A stretch of 64,000 nt of DNA from Terriglobales bacterium (GTDB lineage Bacteria; Acidobacteriota; Terriglobia; Terriglobales; Acidobacteriaceae), in contig JAICSO010000021.1 of the NCBI GenBank assembly GCA_025936825.1, forward strand, positions 1 through 64,000, given 5' to 3'. The position numbers were made by a program, and so were the translations under genes. Positions 42,222 to 50,409 of this stretch are shown here, one piece after another; the stretch's first letter is position 1, and every line of letters begins with the position of its first letter. Under the pieces are notes generated by a model. The model had not been told where the DNA came from and searched no databases. It saw only the letters and a list, made by a program, of their open reading frames with translations.

Positions 42222-42423
42222 TCCTGCTCTGTGTGTTGAAATGATTTACTTCGAAACAGGAATACTATCAGGAAGGCAACGGGCCTGAAGTAGCTGCGAA
42301 ACCAACCGCCTCATTCAAGCGCCGCCCACTAAACCTCGCCGCGCGCGCGGCACATAAATAGCCCAGGGCGTAAGCCCTGGGTAGGCTTAGCAGTGAGACA
42401 GAGTCCGGCAGGGATGGCACGGA
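42222..42423. repeat. Palindrome-bearing spacer between hisA and the GH15 gene
   Basis: CCCAGGGC-GTAA-GCCCTGGG (42362-42381) is a perfect 8-bp stem with a 4-base loop. GAGTCCGGCAGGGATGGCAC nearby is a diverged member of the GAGTCCCG..AGGGACGGCAC group (4697, 28650). No gene seen. Confidence 0.85.
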
Positions 42424-43116
42424 CTACTGGACAGAACTCCTCTCGAGCGAGAGGCGCCCGAGATATAACGCCATCCCGACTACCGCATCCACGCGCATTT
42501 TGTGTAGCGCGTCGATTTCTTCATGTGTTGTGATCCCGCCGGCGGCAATGAGTTGCCTGCTGGCAGCCGCACGCAGTTGGCGAACTGGATCGAGCGGCAG
42601 ACCTGCCATTAATCCCTCGGTGTCGATGTGGGTGTAAAGAAATGCTCCGCAATATTGATCCAGAGCTTTGATTACCTGAAGCGGCGTGATCTGGGTAAGT
42701 TCTTTCCATCCGCGGATGGCGATCTTGCCGCCGCGCGCATCAATGGCAAATACCAGCTTGTCTGGTCCAAATTCTTTTGCGAGTTCCTGAGCGAATGAAA
42801 CATCGATTGCGCCGTTCTGGATCAGGGTTGACCCGACGATCACTCGCTTTGCACCGAGGTCCAGTGCCGCACGTGCCGCGTCAATCGATCGGATTCCTCC
42901 GCCGACTTGGCAGGGAAGCTTGGTTACGAAGAATCGGATCAGTTCAGAATTTGCCGCTCTGCCCATCGCCGCATCAAGATCGATTAACTGCACGAGAGGG
43001 AAGCTCGCGAATTTCGCAACCCACTCGTCAAAGTTGTCGAATTCGAGCGCCTTCTTTTTACCCTGAATCAGTTGGACGACTTTGCCGCCCATCAAATCAA
43101 TGGAGGGAATCAACAT
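42424..43116 (-). CDS. hisA: ProFAR isomerase (1-(5-phosphoribosyl)-5-[...] imidazole-4-carboxamide isomerase)
   Basis: 230 residues, a (beta/alpha)8 barrel that isomerises ProFAR to PRFAR, fourth step of histidine synthesis. 'MLIPSIDLMGGKVVQLIQGKK' carries the base Asp (D7) and 'LVFAIDARGGKIAIRGW' the acid Asp, with phosphate loops 'VGGGIRSIDAARAAL' and 'IAAGGITTHEEI'. It begins directly after the hisF stop (TAA then ATG with no gap), so translation is coupled. Last gene of the operon. Confidence 0.96.
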   Translation of the reverse strand: MLIPSIDLMGGKVVQLIQGKKKALEFDNFDEWVAKFASFPLVQLIDLDAAMGRAANSELIRFFVTKLPCQVGGGIRSIDAARAALDLGAKRVIVGSTLIQNGAIDVSFAQELAKEFGPDKLVFAIDARGGKIAIRGWKELTQITPLQVIKALDQYCGAFLYTHIDTEGLMAGLPLDPVRQLRAAASRQLIAAGGITTHEEIDALHKMRVDAVVGMALYLGRLSLERSSVQ

Positions 43117-43878
43117 TTATGAGAGCAACCTCACCGGAACACCCGCAGCATAGAGGCGTAATTTGAGTTCCGAAATTGAGCTTAATCCAAAATGAAAGAT
43201 TGAAGCGGCCAAGGCTGCGTCCGCTTCCCCAGCGCGGAACACCTCCACAAAGTGCTCCGAGCCCCCCGCACCACCCGAGGCGATTACCGGAATATTCACC
43301 GCCTGCGACACAGCACGCGTGAGTTCGCAGTCGAAGCCCTTGCCGGTGCCGTCACGGTCCATCGAAGTGAGGAGGATTTCACCGGCCCCCCGATCCTCGG
43401 CGTCTCGCGCCCACTGCACGGCATCGCGTCCCGTCGGAGTGCGCCCCCCGGCAACGAACGCCTGAAAACCTGTCTCGCCGTGCTTCGCGTCGATCGCAAC
43501 GATGACCGCCTGTGATCCAAAGCGCTGTGCGATGCAGGTGATTAGCGAAGGATCGGCAATCGCCGCCGAGTTGATGCTGATCTTGTCCGCGCCAGCATCG
43601 AAAATCGCGGCTGCGTCTTCCAGTTTGCGGACTCCGCCGCCAACCGTGAACGGCACAAACAGTTCTTTCGCCGTTCGCCGCACCGTGTCTATCAGGGTAT
43701 TTCGCTTCTGGTGCGTGGCCGTTATATCGAGCAGGACGACCTCATCGGCGCCGGCTTCGCTGTGCGCCTTCGCCAACTCCGCTGGATCGCCGGCATCGCG
43801 GAGGTTGAGGAACTTCGTCCCCTTCACAACGCGCCCCGCGTCGACATCCAAGCAAGCGATGATTCGTTTGGTCAGCAT
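43117..43878 (-). CDS. hisF: Imidazole glycerol phosphate synthase cyclase subunit
   Basis: 253 residues. HisF uses ammonia from HisH to convert PRFAR to imidazole glycerol phosphate and AICAR. '[20 protein letters not shown]' holds the catalytic Asp (D11) and '[14 protein letters not shown]' the second (about D130). '[21 protein letters not shown]' and '[19 protein letters not shown]' bind phosphates. ATG 43878 begins the homologous protein; the frame to 43899 reads into a repeat. It is preceded by a repeat-filled spacer after hisH and followed directly by hisA. Confidence 0.96.
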   Translation of the reverse strand: MLTKRIIACLDVDAGRVVKGTKFLNLRDAGDPAELAKAHSEAGADEVVLLDITATHQKRNTLIDTVRRTAKELFVPFTVGGGVRKLEDAAAIFDAGADKISINSAAIADPSLITCIAQRFGSQAVIVAIDAKHGETGFQAFVAGGRTPTGRDAVQWARDAEDRGAGEILLTSMDRDGTGKGFDCELTRAVSQAVNIPVIASGGAGGSEHFVEVFRAGEADAALAASIFHFGLSSISELKLRLYAAGVPVRLLS

Positions 43879-43991
43879 GGAGCAATCAGCATTCAGCAAT
43901 CAGCATTCAGTCAATTCGGACCGCGAGTAAGCACGTCGCAGCAGCCCAGCTTTGACTGAGCGCTGAATGCTGAGTGCTGAATGCTTACTCA
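43879..43991. repeat. CAGCATTCAGC inverted repeat between hisH and hisF
   Basis: GCAATCAGCATTCAGCAATC faces GCTGAATGCTGAGTGCTGAA across about 60 bases, giving a hairpin; the same units occur upstream of infC. It separates two subunits of one enzyme in an otherwise tightly packed operon. Confidence 0.8.
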
Positions 43992-44585
43992 TCACAACTC
44001 ACAAAAATTCTGCAAAATCTTCAGTCCCACACTGCCCGATTTCTCCGGATGAAACTGTACGCCGAACAAATTGTCCTGTTCCACCGCCGCGGAAAACCCG
44101 CCGCCGTACTCGCATTCCGCCGCCGTTGCAGCCAGCAGCGGCACGCGGTAGGAATGCGTGAAATACACGTAAGAGCCATTCGCTACTCCGTTCAACAACC
44201 GCGAAGCCCCTTTTCGGATCTCCAGGCTATTCCATCCCACATGCGGCGACTTCACCCCAGAAGGGAAGCGGCTGCATTCACCCGGCCAGAGTCCGAGGCC
44301 GTGAACATCGGGGGCTTCTTCGCTGGAGGCCAGCATCCACTGCATGCCAACGCAAATGCCGAGGAACGGTATGCCATGCTCGATCCCGCTGAGCACAGCA
44401 TCGCGCAGACCTGCATCGTCGAGCGTTGTTGTTGCTTGAAAATGCCCAACTCCGGGAAGAACGATCTTGTCAGCCTTGGCAACTTGCGCCGCGTCTGCCG
44501 TGACCACGGTCTCGGCGCCTACATGATCGAATGCCTTCTTCACCGAGGTGAGATTGCCTGCCTTGTAATCGATGATCGCGATCAC
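43992..44585 (-). CDS. hisH: Imidazole glycerol phosphate synthase glutaminase subunit
   Basis: 197 residues, a class I glutamine amidotransferase that supplies ammonia to HisF. The nucleophile Cys is in 'IPFLGICVGMQWMLASSEE' and the His-Glu pair in 'FGVQFHPEKSG'. 'MIAIIDYKAGNLTSVKKAFDHVG' starts the protein. The start codon is GTG at 44583-44585, overlapping the hisB stop by one base (TAGTG), so translation is coupled. The identity is certain. Confidence 0.96.
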   Translation of the reverse strand: MIAIIDYKAGNLTSVKKAFDHVGAETVVTADAAQVAKADKIVLPGVGHFQATTTLDDAGLRDAVLSGIEHGIPFLGICVGMQWMLASSEEAPDVHGLGLWPGECSRFPSGVKSPHVGWNSLEIRKGASRLLNGVANGSYVYFTHSYRVPLLAATAAECEYGGGFSAAVEQDNLFGVQFHPEKSGSVGLKILQNFCEL

Positions 44586-45172
44586 TACAACAACCCCTTT
44601 GTGCTCGGAAGCAGGCTCTTCATCTGCTTGTCCTGCCAGCAGGCTGCGCGCAATGCACGTGCAAAAGCCTTGAACAATGCCTCAATCTTGTGATGGTTGG
44701 ATCGGCCGTAAAGAGTCTTTATGTGAACATTTGCATTTGCCCCGCGAGCGAAGCCTTCGAAGAAGTCGTCGACCAACTCCGATTGCAAATCTCCAACGAC
44801 GCGCACGCGCACTTTTGTTTCCACGACTGACGCGGCGCGTCCAGAAAAATCCACGGCGGCAACGCCTAGCGTCTCATCCATCGGCATCATGAAATAGCCA
44901 GCGCGCAGAATGCCTTTCTTATCGCCCAGAGCTTTGGCGAATGCCTGACCAAGGGCGATGCCAACGTCTTCAACCGTGTGATGCTGGTCGACATCGAGGT
45001 CCCCGGTGGCTTTGAGTTCCAGGTCGAAGCCGCCGTGATGCGCCAGTAATTCCAGCATGTGATCGAAGAAGCGGATGCCGGTGGAGATCTTGTACCGGCC
45101 CTTACCCTCAATCGTGAGCCGCAGCTTGATGCTGGTCTCTTTGGTCGTGCGGTCGAGCGCCGCTTTTCTCAT
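44585..45172 (-). CDS. hisB: Imidazoleglycerol-phosphate dehydratase
   Basis: 195 residues, a monofunctional dehydratase that removes water from IGP to form imidazole acetol phosphate. Metal-binding signatures '[17 protein letters not shown]' and '[17 protein letters not shown]' occur, with the second-half repeat '[19 protein letters not shown]'. No phosphatase domain is fused, unlike E. coli HisB. Its ATG overlaps the hisC stop by four bases (ATGA). Confidence 0.96.
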   Translation of the reverse strand: MRKAALDRTTKETSIKLRLTIEGKGRYKISTGIRFFDHMLELLAHHGGFDLELKATGDLDVDQHHTVEDVGIALGQAFAKALGDKKGILRAGYFMMPMDETLGVAAVDFSGRAASVVETKVRVRVVGDLQSELVDDFFEGFARGANANVHIKTLYGRSNHHKIEALFKAFARALRAACWQDKQMKSLLPSTKGLL

Positions 45173-46245
45173 CTCGCCACCTGTTGTCTAAGTCCAAGTT
45201 CGGAGAACACTTCTCGGAGCGCAGATAGCATGCGCTGATTATGCTCGCGAATTCCCACTGTGATGCGTACACAATCTTTGCAGCCGTAGTCACTCGAGCG
45301 GTCGCGAACCAGGATGCCTCGGTCTCGCATCCGCTGAATAAATGGCTTGCAGTTTTCTCCGAAATACATCAGGACAAAGTTCGCCCGGCTGGGCCAGTAC
45401 TTGACACTCCACCCTGCCAGTTCCGATTCCAACTCGCGCCGTCCTTGCAGGCACTGGGCGACATAGTTGCTCACGTAGTGCTCGTCGGCTAGAGCCTCGG
45501 GCAAACACGCGAGAGCCACCGAGTTCAGGTTATATGGCGAACTCGCGCGACGAAGCATCTTCATGTGCTCGACGTTTCCCATCAGCACGCCGATCCGCAG
45601 CCCGGCCATGCCATAGACCTTCGAGAACGTACGCGACACAAACAAGTTCGGAATGTCGCGCCACCTCGGTGCGGTGGTCTCGCCCGCAAAGTGGAAATAG
45701 GCCTCGTCGATCAGCACAGCCGCATGGGGCGCGGCTTCGGCGATACGTACGAGGTCAGCAATTGGAACAAATGTGCCCGTCGGATTGTTGGGGTTTGCTA
45801 CCGCGATGAAGCGCGTGCGAGACGTGATTGCTGCAATAACGGCATCAGTGGGGAACTCGAAATTCTCTGCAGCGGGAATTGCAATTACGTTTGCCGCGGT
45901 TTGCGCTGCATAGATCTCGAACATCGCGAATGTGGGCACAACGATGATCGCCTCGTCGCCGGGTTCCAGGTATGTTTCGCACACCAAGTGGATCGCTTCA
46001 TCAGTGCCGTTGGTGAGCAGCACCTCATCCTTTGAGATGCCGAGATGTTCCGCGACCGCGAGTTCACCGGTATCGCGCACGGGATAGCGCGCGAGATTCT
46101 CGCCATCAATCTGGCGCAACCGTTGCAGGACTTTCGGCGAACACCCCGCCGTGTTCTCGTTAAAGTCGAGACGCAAGCCCTCCCGGTTCCCCAGCGGGGG
46201 ATGGTATTCCTTCAGAGTCCGCACTGATTCTCGGGCCTTAAGCAC
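45169..46245 (-). CDS. hisC: Histidinol-phosphate aminotransferase
   Basis: 358 residues, a PLP fold-type I aminotransferase. '[16 protein letters not shown]' opens the substrate region. '[13 protein letters not shown]' binds the cofactor ring and the Schiff-base Lys is in '[20 protein letters not shown]'. '[13 protein letters not shown]' is typical of HisC. The start is a GTG at 46243-46245 overlapping the hisD end by eight bases. It converts imidazole acetol phosphate to histidinol phosphate. Confidence 0.95.
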   Translation of the reverse strand: MLKARESVRTLKEYHPPLGNREGLRLDFNENTAGCSPKVLQRLRQIDGENLARYPVRDTGELAVAEHLGISKDEVLLTNGTDEAIHLVCETYLEPGDEAIIVVPTFAMFEIYAAQTAANVIAIPAAENFEFPTDAVIAAITSRTRFIAVANPNNPTGTFVPIADLVRIAEAAPHAAVLIDEAYFHFAGETTAPRWRDIPNLFVSRTFSKVYGMAGLRIGVLMGNVEHMKMLRRASSPYNLNSVALACLPEALADEHYVSNYVAQCLQGRRELESELAGWSVKYWPSRANFVLMYFGENCKPFIQRMRDRGILVRDRSSDYGCKDCVRITVGIREHNQRMLSALREVFSELGLRQQVAR

Positions 46246-47497
46246 GAGCGCACCTCACGCGAATGGAATCGGCATGCGCCTTCAAACCCTCAGTCTCAGC
46301 CAGAGTGACAATGGATTTTGCGATTCGGGTCAAGCCTTGCGAAGACAAATCCTGCACGGTAATTAACTTCACGAAGTCCATCACGCTCAGACCACCACGG
46401 AAGCGCGCCGCGCCCGCCGTGGGCAGCACGTGATTCGGGCCCGACGCATAATCTCCCGCCGCTTGCGCGGAGTAATTGCCGACAAAAACAGATCCCGCGT
46501 TCTGAACCAGCGGCAAAGCGTCTTTCCCAACCGTGATGTGTTCCGGCGCGATCCGGTTAGCCCATTCGAATGCCTGTGCTTTCGAAGCCGCAATCAGAAT
46601 CGCTCCGCGTGAAGCAATCGCTTGTGCCGCGATCGCGTTGCTTTGGAGCGGCGGGCGCCCTCGCCCGCCATTCTCGACTTCATGCGAGACCTTATCCGCC
46701 AATTGCTTCGAGGTTGTCACAAATGTCACCAGCGTCTCGGGATCGTGTTCCGCTTGCGCCAGCAGATCAGCCGCAATGAATGCGGGGTCGCCATTGTCGC
46801 TGATGATCATGCCCTCGGTGGGACCGGCTAGCATGTCTATGGCGCAATCGAACGAGACGAGTTTCTTCGCAGCGGTCACGTACAGGTTTCCCGGTCCGAC
46901 AATCTTGTCCACCCGAGGAATGGTTTGTGTTCCGTAAGCTAGTGCCGCAATCGCCTGCGCGCCACCGACCCGGTAAAACTCCGTCACGCCTAGCATGCCA
47001 GCCGCAGCCAGCACTTCACGACTAGGTCTCGGGGAAACCACGCGGATGTTCTTCACGCCCGCGACCTGCGCCGGGATGACGGTCATCAGCAGCGTTGAAA
47101 CCAGAGGGAAGCGTCCGCCAGGAACGTAGGATCCTGCGGAGTCAAGCGCGCGAACCAATTGTCCAAGCATGGCTCCGTTTGCCGATCGCCGCCACTCCTT
47201 CGGCTTTTGCCACTCGCAGAAGCGACGAATATTTTTTTCGGCCACCTGCAGCGCTGCGCGCAGTTCCTTGGGCGCGGCCTTCCACGTCGACCGCATCTCG
47301 GATTCATCAACCCGCAGACCCAGATTTGCTCCCAGCCCATCGAATTTACGCGCGTACTTTGATAATGCGCCGTCACCATTGCGCCGGACGTCTTCCACGA
47401 TCTTCCGCACTGCCGGTTCGATCTCGTCTAGCCGCGAGCCACGGTGCTCGATGGAGCGTACGTAAGCTTCTGCGGCTTTACCTTGCAGAATCCGCAT
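46238..47497 (-). CDS. hisD: Histidinol dehydrogenase with a palindrome-encoded insertion
   Basis: 419 residues; oxidises histidinol to histidine with NAD and zinc. 'SYVPGGRFPLVSTLLMTVIPAQVAGV', 'VGPGNLYVTAAKKLV', 'DMLAGPTEGMIISD', 'LLAQAEHDPETLVTFVTTS', 'ANRIAPEHI' and 'AGDYASGPNHVLPTAGAAR' are the conserved blocks. Between 'HEVEN' and 'QSNAIAAQAI' the residues GGRGRPPL are encoded by a 20-nt palindrome (46650-46669) that is identical to an intergenic copy; normal HisD has no Gly-Arg-Pro stretch here. ATG 47497 overlaps the hisG stop by one base (TAATG); the frame to 47575 is not homologous. Confidence 0.96.
   Translation of the reverse strand: MRILQGKAAEAYVRSIEHRGSRLDEIEPAVRKIVEDVRRNGDGALSKYARKFDGLGANLGLRVDESEMRSTWKAAPKELRAALQVAEKNIRRFCEWQKPKEWRRSANGAMLGQLVRALDSAGSYVPGGRFPLVSTLLMTVIPAQVAGVKNIRVVSPRPSREVLAAAGMLGVTEFYRVGGAQAIAALAYGTQTIPRVDKIVGPGNLYVTAAKKLVSFDCAIDMLAGPTEGMIISDNGDPAFIAADLLAQAEHDPETLVTFVTTSKQLADKVSHEVENGGRGRPPLQSNAIAAQAIASRGAILIAASKAQAFEWANRIAPEHITVGKDALPLVQNAGSVFVGNYSAQAAGDYASGPNHVLPTAGAARFRGGLSVMDFVKLITVQDLSSQGLTRIAKSIVTLAETEGLKAHADSIRVRCARA
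46650..46669. repeat. 20-nt palindrome inside hisD
   Basis: GGCGGGCGCCCTCGCCCGCC, identical to 14226-14245. It is read on the minus strand as Gly-Gly-Arg-Gly-Arg-Pro-Pro within hisD. Confidence 0.92.
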
Positions 47498-48366
47498 TAC
47501 ATGACCACCTTGTTCAGCGGATATTCGACAATGCCTTGTGCGTTCGCTTCCTTCAGTCGAGGGATGACCTGCCACGCCAGCGATTCCTCAATGACTGTGT
47601 TCACCGCGAGCCACTCCGGATCGCTCAACTGGGAAATCGTTGGACGCTTCAAGGCAGGCAGCACACCCAGCACTCGCTCCAGATCTTCTTTGCGGACGTT
47701 GAGCATGAGGCCAACGCGATCTTTCGCTTCCATGGCGCCCTTCAGCATCAGGGCAAGATTCTCGATCTTGCGCCGTTTTTCGGCATCTTTCCATGAATTC
47801 TTGTTCGCGATGATCTGCGTATTGCTTTCCAGCACTGTGTCCATAATTCGCAAATGATTCGCGCGGAGCGAACTACCGGTCTCCGTGACTTCTACAATGG
47901 CGTCGGCCAGCATTGGCGGCTTCACTTCGGTGGCGCCCCAGGAGAACTCCACTTTGACATCAACTCCGCGGCTCGCGAAGTAGTTCTTGGTTACGTTCAC
48001 CAGTTCAGTAGCGATGATCTTTCCGCCGAGGTCTTCAGCTTGTTCATACGACGAACTCTCGGGAACAGCCAGCACCCATCGCACTTTACCGCGGCTCTGC
48101 TTCGCATAGATCAGATCGCTAACTGTGACAACTTCGAGTCCGCTCTCAATGACCCAGTCCAGCCCTGTGAGCCCGGCATCAAGCGCTCCGTGTTCGACAT
48201 AGCGCGCCATCTCTTGCGCCCGAATCAGCATGCACTCAATTTCGGGATCGCCGGTCGAGGCGAAGTACGATCGCGAATTGGTGTGAATCGGCAGGCCGGC
48301 CTGCGCGAATAACTGCAGCGTCGCCTCTTGCAGGCTGCCCTTGGGAATGCCGAGACGAATCTTCAT
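47497..48366 (-). CDS. hisG: ATP phosphoribosyltransferase, long form
   Basis: 289 residues, the long homohexameric form with a C-terminal ACT-like histidine-binding domain. '[20 protein letters not shown]', '[26 protein letters not shown]' and the PRPP loop '[19 protein letters not shown]' are seen, and the regulatory domain runs from about residue 205 ('[19 protein letters not shown]'). It catalyses the first, feedback-inhibited step. ATG 48366 overlaps the hisI stop by four bases; the longer frame to 48447 lies in hisI and is rejected. Confidence 0.96.
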   Translation of the reverse strand: MKIRLGIPKGSLQEATLQLFAQAGLPIHTNSRSYFASTGDPEIECMLIRAQEMARYVEHGALDAGLTGLDWVIESGLEVVTVSDLIYAKQSRGKVRWVLAVPESSSYEQAEDLGGKIIATELVNVTKNYFASRGVDVKVEFSWGATEVKPPMLADAIVEVTETGSSLRANHLRIMDTVLESNTQIIANKNSWKDAEKRRKIENLALMLKGAMEAKDRVGLMLNVRKEDLERVLGVLPALKRPTISQLSDPEWLAVNTVIEESLAWQVIPRLKEANAQGIVEYPLNKVVM

Positions 48367-48719
48367 CGTGCCTGCTCCTGGGCGACGGATTGAGAATTCG
48401 CAATCGGCAGCTCCTTCGTGAAGCACGATCTTGTTCCCTCGTGGCACACCACGCCTTCACCTTCGACTTCCACCTTGATCAGCAGGGAATCGAAGTCGCA
48501 GTCGGTCGCAGCGGAAACCACTTTGAGCCGATTGCCTGAAGTCTCGCCCTTGGTCCAAAGCTTGTTGCGGGTGCGGCTGTAAAACGTCACGTAGCCACCA
48601 GAAGCGGTTTTATCCCATGCTTCTTTATTCATGAAGCCCAGCATCAGGATGTCGCCGTTCGCGGCATCCTGCACGATCGCGGGCACCAAGCCCTGCATTT
48701 TGTCGAAGTCAATGTTCAT
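48363..48719 (-). CDS. hisI: Phosphoribosyl-AMP cyclohydrolase
   Basis: 118 residues, HisI domain only; opens the ring of phosphoribosyl-AMP. Signatures are '[22 protein letters not shown]', '[28 protein letters not shown]' with zinc/magnesium ligands. The HisE pyrophosphatase domain found fused in some bacteria is missing and no hisE is seen in the operon. ATG 48719 has GAGG six to ten bases upstream. First structural gene after the attenuator. Confidence 0.95.
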   Translation of the reverse strand: MNIDFDKMQGLVPAIVQDAANGDILMLGFMNKEAWDKTASGGYVTFYSRTRNKLWTKGETSGNRLKVVSAATDCDFDSLLIKVEVEGEGVVCHEGTRSCFTKELPIANSQSVAQEQAR

Positions 48720-48739
48720 TCCAATCCTCGAAATCATTC

Positions 48740-48837
48740 ACCACGAAGGACACGAAGTCACACGAAGGCAGTCAAAACGGTTTCAAGAAGCGTTCTTCTC
48801 TTGTTATTCCTTCGTGTACCTTTGTGACCTTCGTGGT
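48740..48837. repeat. CACGAAGG inverted repeat between the his attenuator and hisI
   Basis: 29 bases (48740-48768, ACCACGAAGGACACGAAGTC...) face a nearly complementary 29 bases (48809-48837), with about four mismatches. It is a long hairpin in the his leader transcript, between attenuator and hisI. Confidence 0.8.
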
Positions 48838-48845
48838 TAATCACA

Positions 48846-48881
48846 AACAAAAAGCCCGCAGAGCTTGCGCTCTAGCGGGCT
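48846..48881 (-). terminator. his operon attenuator terminator
   Basis: On the minus strand AGCCCGC-T-AGAGC-GCAA-GCTCT-GCGGGCT forms a 12-bp stem with one bulge and is followed by TTTTTGTTTG. It lies 30 bases after the leader peptide stop and about 126 bases before hisI, as expected for transcription attenuation. Confidence 0.9.
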
Positions 48882-48910
48882 TGAACTTGGTGTCGATTGC
48901 TAACCGAGTC

Positions 48911-48970
48911 TCACACACCCGCCGTCGCGGTATGCGCGTGATGGTGGTGGTGATGGTGCAAAGTCAGCAT
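48911..48970 (-). CDS. hisL: his operon leader peptide
   Basis: A 19-residue peptide, MLTLHHHHHHHAHTATAGV, with seven consecutive His codons and an eighth two codons later. It is followed by a rho-independent terminator and then the his operon, the textbook layout of a histidine attenuator: ribosomes stalled for lack of charged tRNA-His would stop the terminator from forming. Coordinates come from direct translation; it is too short for most gene finders. No ribosome binding site precedes the ATG and an in-frame TGA lies two codons upstream. Together with the promoter position this suggests leaderless translation. The His run is unambiguous; regulation is inferred from layout. Confidence 0.93.
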   Translation of the reverse strand: MLTLHHHHHHHAHTATAGV

Positions 48971-48978
48971 GAATTTTC

Positions 48979-49007
48979 AAAGTAAGGCACGGCGGGCAGC
49001 GAGTCAA
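48979..49007 (-). promoter_or_regulatory. Candidate his operon promoter
   Basis: Minus strand TTGACT (49007-49002), a 17-base spacer and TACTTT (48984-48979). The -35 is good and the -10 poor. Transcription would start within a few bases of the hisL ATG. Confidence 0.45.
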
Positions 49008-49080
49008 TTCCGAAAATTCGATGCAGCGAATCGGGATTGCCGATGGGAGCCAACTCCGCGATGCCCGATGAGGAAGATGG

Positions 49081-49131
49081 CCTCTGTGTCTTCCTTTGTG
49101 CACGGAGTTTCACAAAGGAACGCCACAGAGG
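49081..49131. repeat. CACAGAGG hairpin upstream of the his operon
   Basis: CCTCTGTG..TTCCTTTGTG pairs with CACAAAGGAA...CACAGAGG: 8- and 10-bp stems around a 10-base loop. The same words occur in the 33-bp hairpin at 54164-54320. It lies just after the small zinc-ribbon gene and may end its transcript. Confidence 0.8.
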
Positions 49132-49138
49132 AAGATAA

Positions 49139-49321
49139 TTACAGCTTCTCGTAAAAATCGCAGGCCGAGCACGAGATGAAGATTCCGCCCGGGATATTGC
49201 GCTCGCGGTCTTTCACGCGCTTCACGATGCGGGTCGGTTTGCCGCACTTGGGGCAATCGGTGCTCTTGGTCGTGTCCATGACTTTCTTGCGGTCGGCTGT
49301 CTTAGCGATCTTTGCTGGCAT
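49139..49321 (-). CDS. Small zinc-ribbon protein
   Basis: 60 residues: basic start 'MPAKIAKTADRKKVMDTTKS', then 'DCPKCGKPTRIVKRVKDRER' and 'GGIFISCSACDFYEKL'. Two CxxC pairs (CPKC and CSAC) about 26 residues apart form a classic zinc ribbon. Such short ribbons often bind nucleic acid or ribosomes, but the role here is unknown. A strong spacing of conserved features and a sensible length support a real gene. Lies upstream of the his promoter on the same strand. Confidence 0.75.
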   Translation of the reverse strand: MPAKIAKTADRKKVMDTTKSTDCPKCGKPTRIVKRVKDRERNIPGGIFISCSACDFYEKL

Positions 49322-49530
49322 GGTTCTCCTTCAATTTTGCGGCACAATTCCGGCATCTTCGTCCTCAATCTGAATTGAAAGGTAGTGGCCGGGCCGAGGA
49401 TTAGTGGGATTGAATCATTGAATCATCGGATCATTGAATCCATTGCAGACGCTTCTGCGTAATCACTCAATAATTCAGTCTCTACACATTGTAGCAGGGC
49501 AGGCTGGAAGGATAGGGCTGGTGAGCAACC
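49322..49530. other. Spacer between pyrF and the zinc-ribbon gene
   Basis: No gene. It holds repeated GAATCATTGAATCATCGGATC units (about 49410-49450), a simple tandem with a 7- to 8-base unit. Confidence 0.6.
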
Positions 49531-50244
49531 CTATCTCGCAGTCGCTTGTGCCTGGTCGATCTCGCGAATGATCTTCTCAGCTTCCTGCGCTGGATTGAGG
49601 GCCCCGGTGATCGGCCGCCCTACCACCAGGTGCGTTGAACCTGCCGCAATTGCCTCTGTCGGAGTGACCACCCGCGCTTGATCACCATGCGCCGCTCCTG
49701 CGGGACGCACTCCCGGTGTGACCACGAGGAATTCGTTGCCCAACCGCTCTCGCATCGCTCTCACTTCCCGAGCCGAACTTACGACGCCGTGACATCCAGC
49801 TCTCAGCGCGAGGCCGGCCAGATAGACAACCTGTTCTCCCAGATTTCCGTGCATGATTTCGTTCAAATCGTCCTGGTCCATGCTGGTGAGCACGGTGACG
49901 GCAACGATTTTCATCGCAGGATTGCTCTCACGCGCTGCCTCGGCCGCGGCGCGCAGCATTTTGCTTCCGCCTGAACCGTGCACGGTCAGCAGACTTACGC
50001 CAAGCTTGCCGGCTTCGCGCACTGCTGCAGCAACCGTATTTGGAATATCGTGGTACTTCAGATCGAGAAACACGCACCGTCCCGAGGCTACGAGTTCGCG
50101 GACGATCGAAGGCCCCTCAGCCGTATACAGCTGCATTCCCACTTTGTAGAAGCTGACCGCATCACCGAGGGAGGAAACAATTTTCTGAGCTTGCGCCGTG
50201 GAGGAAACGTCCAGCGCGACGATGAGTTGCTCACGGGGGGGCAC
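49531..50244 (-). CDS. pyrF: Orotidine 5'-phosphate decarboxylase
   Basis: 237 residues, the barrel that makes UMP in pyrimidine synthesis. 'LIVALDVSSTAQAQKIV' and the catalytic 'CVFLDLKYHDIPNTVAAAV' (Asp-x-Lys-x-x-Asp) mark the active site, and 'FLVVTPGVRP' and 'HLVVGRPITGA' bind the phosphate. Usual length for the bacterial group I enzyme. It stands alone, with no other pyr gene in the window. Confidence 0.96.
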   Translation of the reverse strand: MPPREQLIVALDVSSTAQAQKIVSSLGDAVSFYKVGMQLYTAEGPSIVRELVASGRCVFLDLKYHDIPNTVAAAVREAGKLGVSLLTVHGSGGSKMLRAAAEAARESNPAMKIVAVTVLTSMDQDDLNEIMHGNLGEQVVYLAGLALRAGCHGVVSSAREVRAMRERLGNEFLVVTPGVRPAGAAHGDQARVVTPTEAIAAGSTHLVVGRPITGALNPAQEAEKIIREIDQAQATAR

Positions 50245-50291
50245 GAATTCAGTTTAGCGTAGCCATCCCGTCTCACGCATGACTAATGTGG

Positions 50292-50311
50292 GTCGGACAT
50301 TCTTGTCCGAT
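50292..50311. repeat. 20-nt palindrome upstream of pyrF
   Basis: GTCGGACA-TTCT-TGTCCGAT: 7 of 8 arm positions pair. It is the reverse orientation of the AGAA-loop type at 31980. Confidence 0.85.
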
Positions 50312-50381
50312 AAGAAACAGATTTTGGCACGAGGGTCCGCAGCGGAGAACCAATTGTTCGCGAGATTGCGGCTGACTACCG

Positions 50382-50401
50382 CTCGGACAGGAATGTCCGA
50401 G
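50382..50401. repeat. 20-nt palindrome between pyrF and the RlpA-like gene
   Basis: CTCGGACA-GGAA-TGTCCGAG: perfect 8-bp arms. Same type as 31980 with one compensated outer pair (C-G for G-C). Confidence 0.85.
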
Positions 50402-50409
50402 GCACGAAG

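Noticed and set aside
48900-49103. 67-codon minus open frame over the his leader
   Set aside because: It is out of frame with the His-codon run; the 19-codon leader in the other frame, with terminator and operon, is the functional reading.
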